Below are positions 62,736-64,000 of a stretch of DNA of 64,000 bases, piece after piece (within the stretch, counting starts at the first letter, position 1; every line of letters begins with the position of its first letter). The position numbers and the translations under genes are program-made. The notes under the pieces are model-generated. The model saw only the letters and a program-made list of their open reading frames with translations, made no database searches and was not told the DNA's origin. This DNA is from VRUE01 sp963716245. GTDB lineage: Bacteria > Actinomycetota > Thermoleophilia > Solirubrobacterales > 70-9. The stretch lies in the NCBI GenBank assembly GCA_963716245.1, contig OY970300.1:1550001-1614000 (forward strand), given 5' to 3'.

Positions 62736-63619
62736 CGGCCGGTGAAGCTAGCACAGACGCGCTTCGCTTCCTCCACGTCGATCTTCATCTGGGCGATCAG
62801 CTCCTCGACCCCGGCGAAGCGCCGCTCGCCGCGCAGCCGCTCGACGAAGGCGACCCGCAGGGTCCTCCCGTAGAGGTCCTCCTCGCGGTCGATCAGGTAC
62901 GTCTCGATCAGCACGCCCCGGCCGGTGTCGAAGGTCGGCCGCACGCCGACGTTGACGGCGGCCGGGACGCCGTCGGCGAAGGCCGCGTAGACGCCGTGGC
63001 CGGGGATCGCGAGTCGGTCGTCGGGGACGATGTTGGCGGTCGGGAAGCCGAGCGTGCGGCCACGCTGGTCGCCCTCGACGACGGTGCCCTCGACCATGAA
63101 CGGCGCGCCGAGGCAGCGGCGGGCGCCGTGCATGTCGCCGGCCGCGACCAGCGCCCTGATCCGGGTCGAGGAGATGGTCTCGCCGTCGACCTCGACCAGC
63201 GGCACGACGCGGGTCTCGAACTCGCCGTGCGCCGCGAGCATCGCCGGATCGCCCTTGGCCTTGGCCCCGAAGCGGAAGTTCTCGCCGACCGAGACCCGTT
63301 CGGCGGTCAGCCGCTCGACCAGCACCCGCTCGACGAAGTCCTCCGCCGAGAGGGCCGCGAACTCGCGGTCAAAGGGGATAACGACGAGCTCCTCGACGCC
63401 GAGGCCGTCGATCACGTCGCGCTTCACGGCGAAGGGCATGATCAGCTTCGGCAGCGCCGCGGGGTGCAGGACCTCGAGCGGGTGCGGGTCGAAGGTGAGG
63501 ACCGTGTCGGCCCCCTCGATCACGGCTTGATGGCCCCGGTGGACGCCGTCGAAGGTGCCGATCGCGACGTGGCGAGAGCGCGGCTCGGCGTCCGGCAGCT
63601 GGGTCACGGCCATGCTCAC
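62732..63619 (-). CDS. ribF: Bifunctional riboflavin kinase/FAD synthetase
   Basis: Makes FMN and FAD. About 295 aa: N-terminal nucleotidyltransferase (AIGTFDGVHRGHQAVIEG, LTFDPHPLEVLHP, ISSTRIRALVAAGDMHGARR) and C-terminal kinase (VVEGDQRGRTLGFPTANIVP, GVYAAFADGVPAAVNVGVRP, IETYLIDREEDLYGRTLRVA). Start GTG 63619 overlaps the truB stop (GTGA); ATG 63613 two codons later is an alternative. Supplies FAD for the several flavoenzymes in this window. Confidence 0.95.
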   Translation of the reverse strand: MSMAVTQLPDAEPRSRHVAIGTFDGVHRGHQAVIEGADTVLTFDPHPLEVLHPAALPKLIMPFAVKRDVIDGLGVEELVVIPFDREFAALSAEDFVERVLVERLTAERVSVGENFRFGAKAKGDPAMLAAHGEFETRVVPLVEVDGETISSTRIRALVAAGDMHGARRCLGAPFMVEGTVVEGDQRGRTLGFPTANIVPDDRLAIPGHGVYAAFADGVPAAVNVGVRPTFDTGRGVLIETYLIDREEDLYGRTLRVAFVERLRGERRFAGVEELIAQMKIDVEEAKRVCASFTGR

Positions 63620-64000
63620 CGCAGCGCCTCCGCGGCGGTCGGGACGAGCTCGGCGACCCGGTCGAGCCCGAACTCGGTGCCGGCGTCCTCGATCCGGAAC
63701 GGGCCGATCGCGGTGCGGCGCAGCTGCGAGCAGTAGGCGTCCTCCAGGGTCTCGATCAGCGTGCGGACGTAGGTGCCGGCCGAGCACTCGATCTCGTATT
63801 CGGCGCTGTCGCGGTCGTGGCCGAGCAGGTCGGCGCGGTGGATGTCTACCTCGCGCAGCGGCGTCTGCACCGTCTCCCCCCGCCGCGCCTTGCGGTAGAG
63901 CCGCTCCCCGCCGACGCGCACTGCGGAGGTCATCGGCACCCGCTGGCGGACCCGGCCGGTCGGCAGCCGCAGCGACTCGGGCCGGCGGCCGGTCTCGGTC
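63616..64000 (-). CDS. truB: tRNA pseudouridine-55 synthase (3' part only)
   Basis: C-terminal portion of TruB; the frame stays open to the window edge, so the catalytic Asp region is outside. Visible: VGGERLYRKARRGETVQ, IECSAGTYVRTLIETL, AYCSQLRRTAIGPFRIEDA, all typical of the TruB second half and PUA-less actinobacterial enzymes. First gene in view of the truB-ribF-rpsO-pnp operon. Confidence 0.93.
   Translation of the reverse strand, partial: TETGRRPESLRLPTGRVRQRVPMTSAVRVGGERLYRKARRGETVQTPLREVDIHRADLLGHDRDSAEYEIECSAGTYVRTLIETLEDAYCSQLRRTAIGPFRIEDAGTEFGLDRVAELVPTAAEALR

Overview
The window is a GC-rich (about 70%) bacterial chromosome segment. It contains almost no intergenic DNA, many 4-bp gene overlaps, and many start codons 6-8 nt behind a TANNNT box, which points to leaderless mRNAs. 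The protein repertoire suggests a non-phototrophic actinobacterial lineage, most likely Thermoleophilia/Solirubrobacterales (inference, no rRNA present): type II NADH dehydrogenase plus menaquinone genes, RNase J, DnaE1, a helicase intein, and very long secreted proteins with NHL repeats or Cys-pair modules. No rRNA, tRNA or CRISPR array was seen.

Left part (1-16.5 kb): 3' part of menD; a TolB-like secreted propeller; menF; ilvB-ilvN; a UDP-sulfoquinovose synthase homologue (sqdB); two paralogous GT39-type membrane glycosyltransferases; a DUF2304-like/GT2 glycosyltransferase; a secreted PQQ-type sugar dehydrogenase; ndh behind a palindromic operator. The GT39 paralogues each carry an in-frame copy of a 93-bp palindromic element. 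A third copy forms the end of a histidine kinase gene 45 kb away.

Middle (16.5-37.6 kb): a lipoprotein; an operon of two giant secreted proteins; a small secreted protein of unusually low GC; gatCAB (gatB carries an apparent frameshift); a VOC protein; a GMC oxidoreductase; folD; a PcrA/UvrD helicase interrupted by a 281-aa intein; cysK-cysE.

Accessory island (37.6-41.05 kb): a decayed tyrosine integrase, two unknown genes (one with a HEPN-like RX4H motif) and a 25-bp near-repeat at both ends. It lies between cysK-cysE and an Rrf2/CymR-like regulator, so it may have split a cysteine regulon.

Right part (41-64 kb): an atypical NarL-type receiver; an HDOD-LuxR fusion; gltX and nfo head to head; a low-GC module of a TetR-like protein with an antitoxin-like tail followed by a PIN toxin; acyl-CoA dehydrogenase; a Cys-rich protein; dnaE; a Pro-rich surface protein with a two-component system; and the long housekeeping cluster truB-ribF-rpsO-pnp-M16 peptidase-dapB-dapA-rnj.
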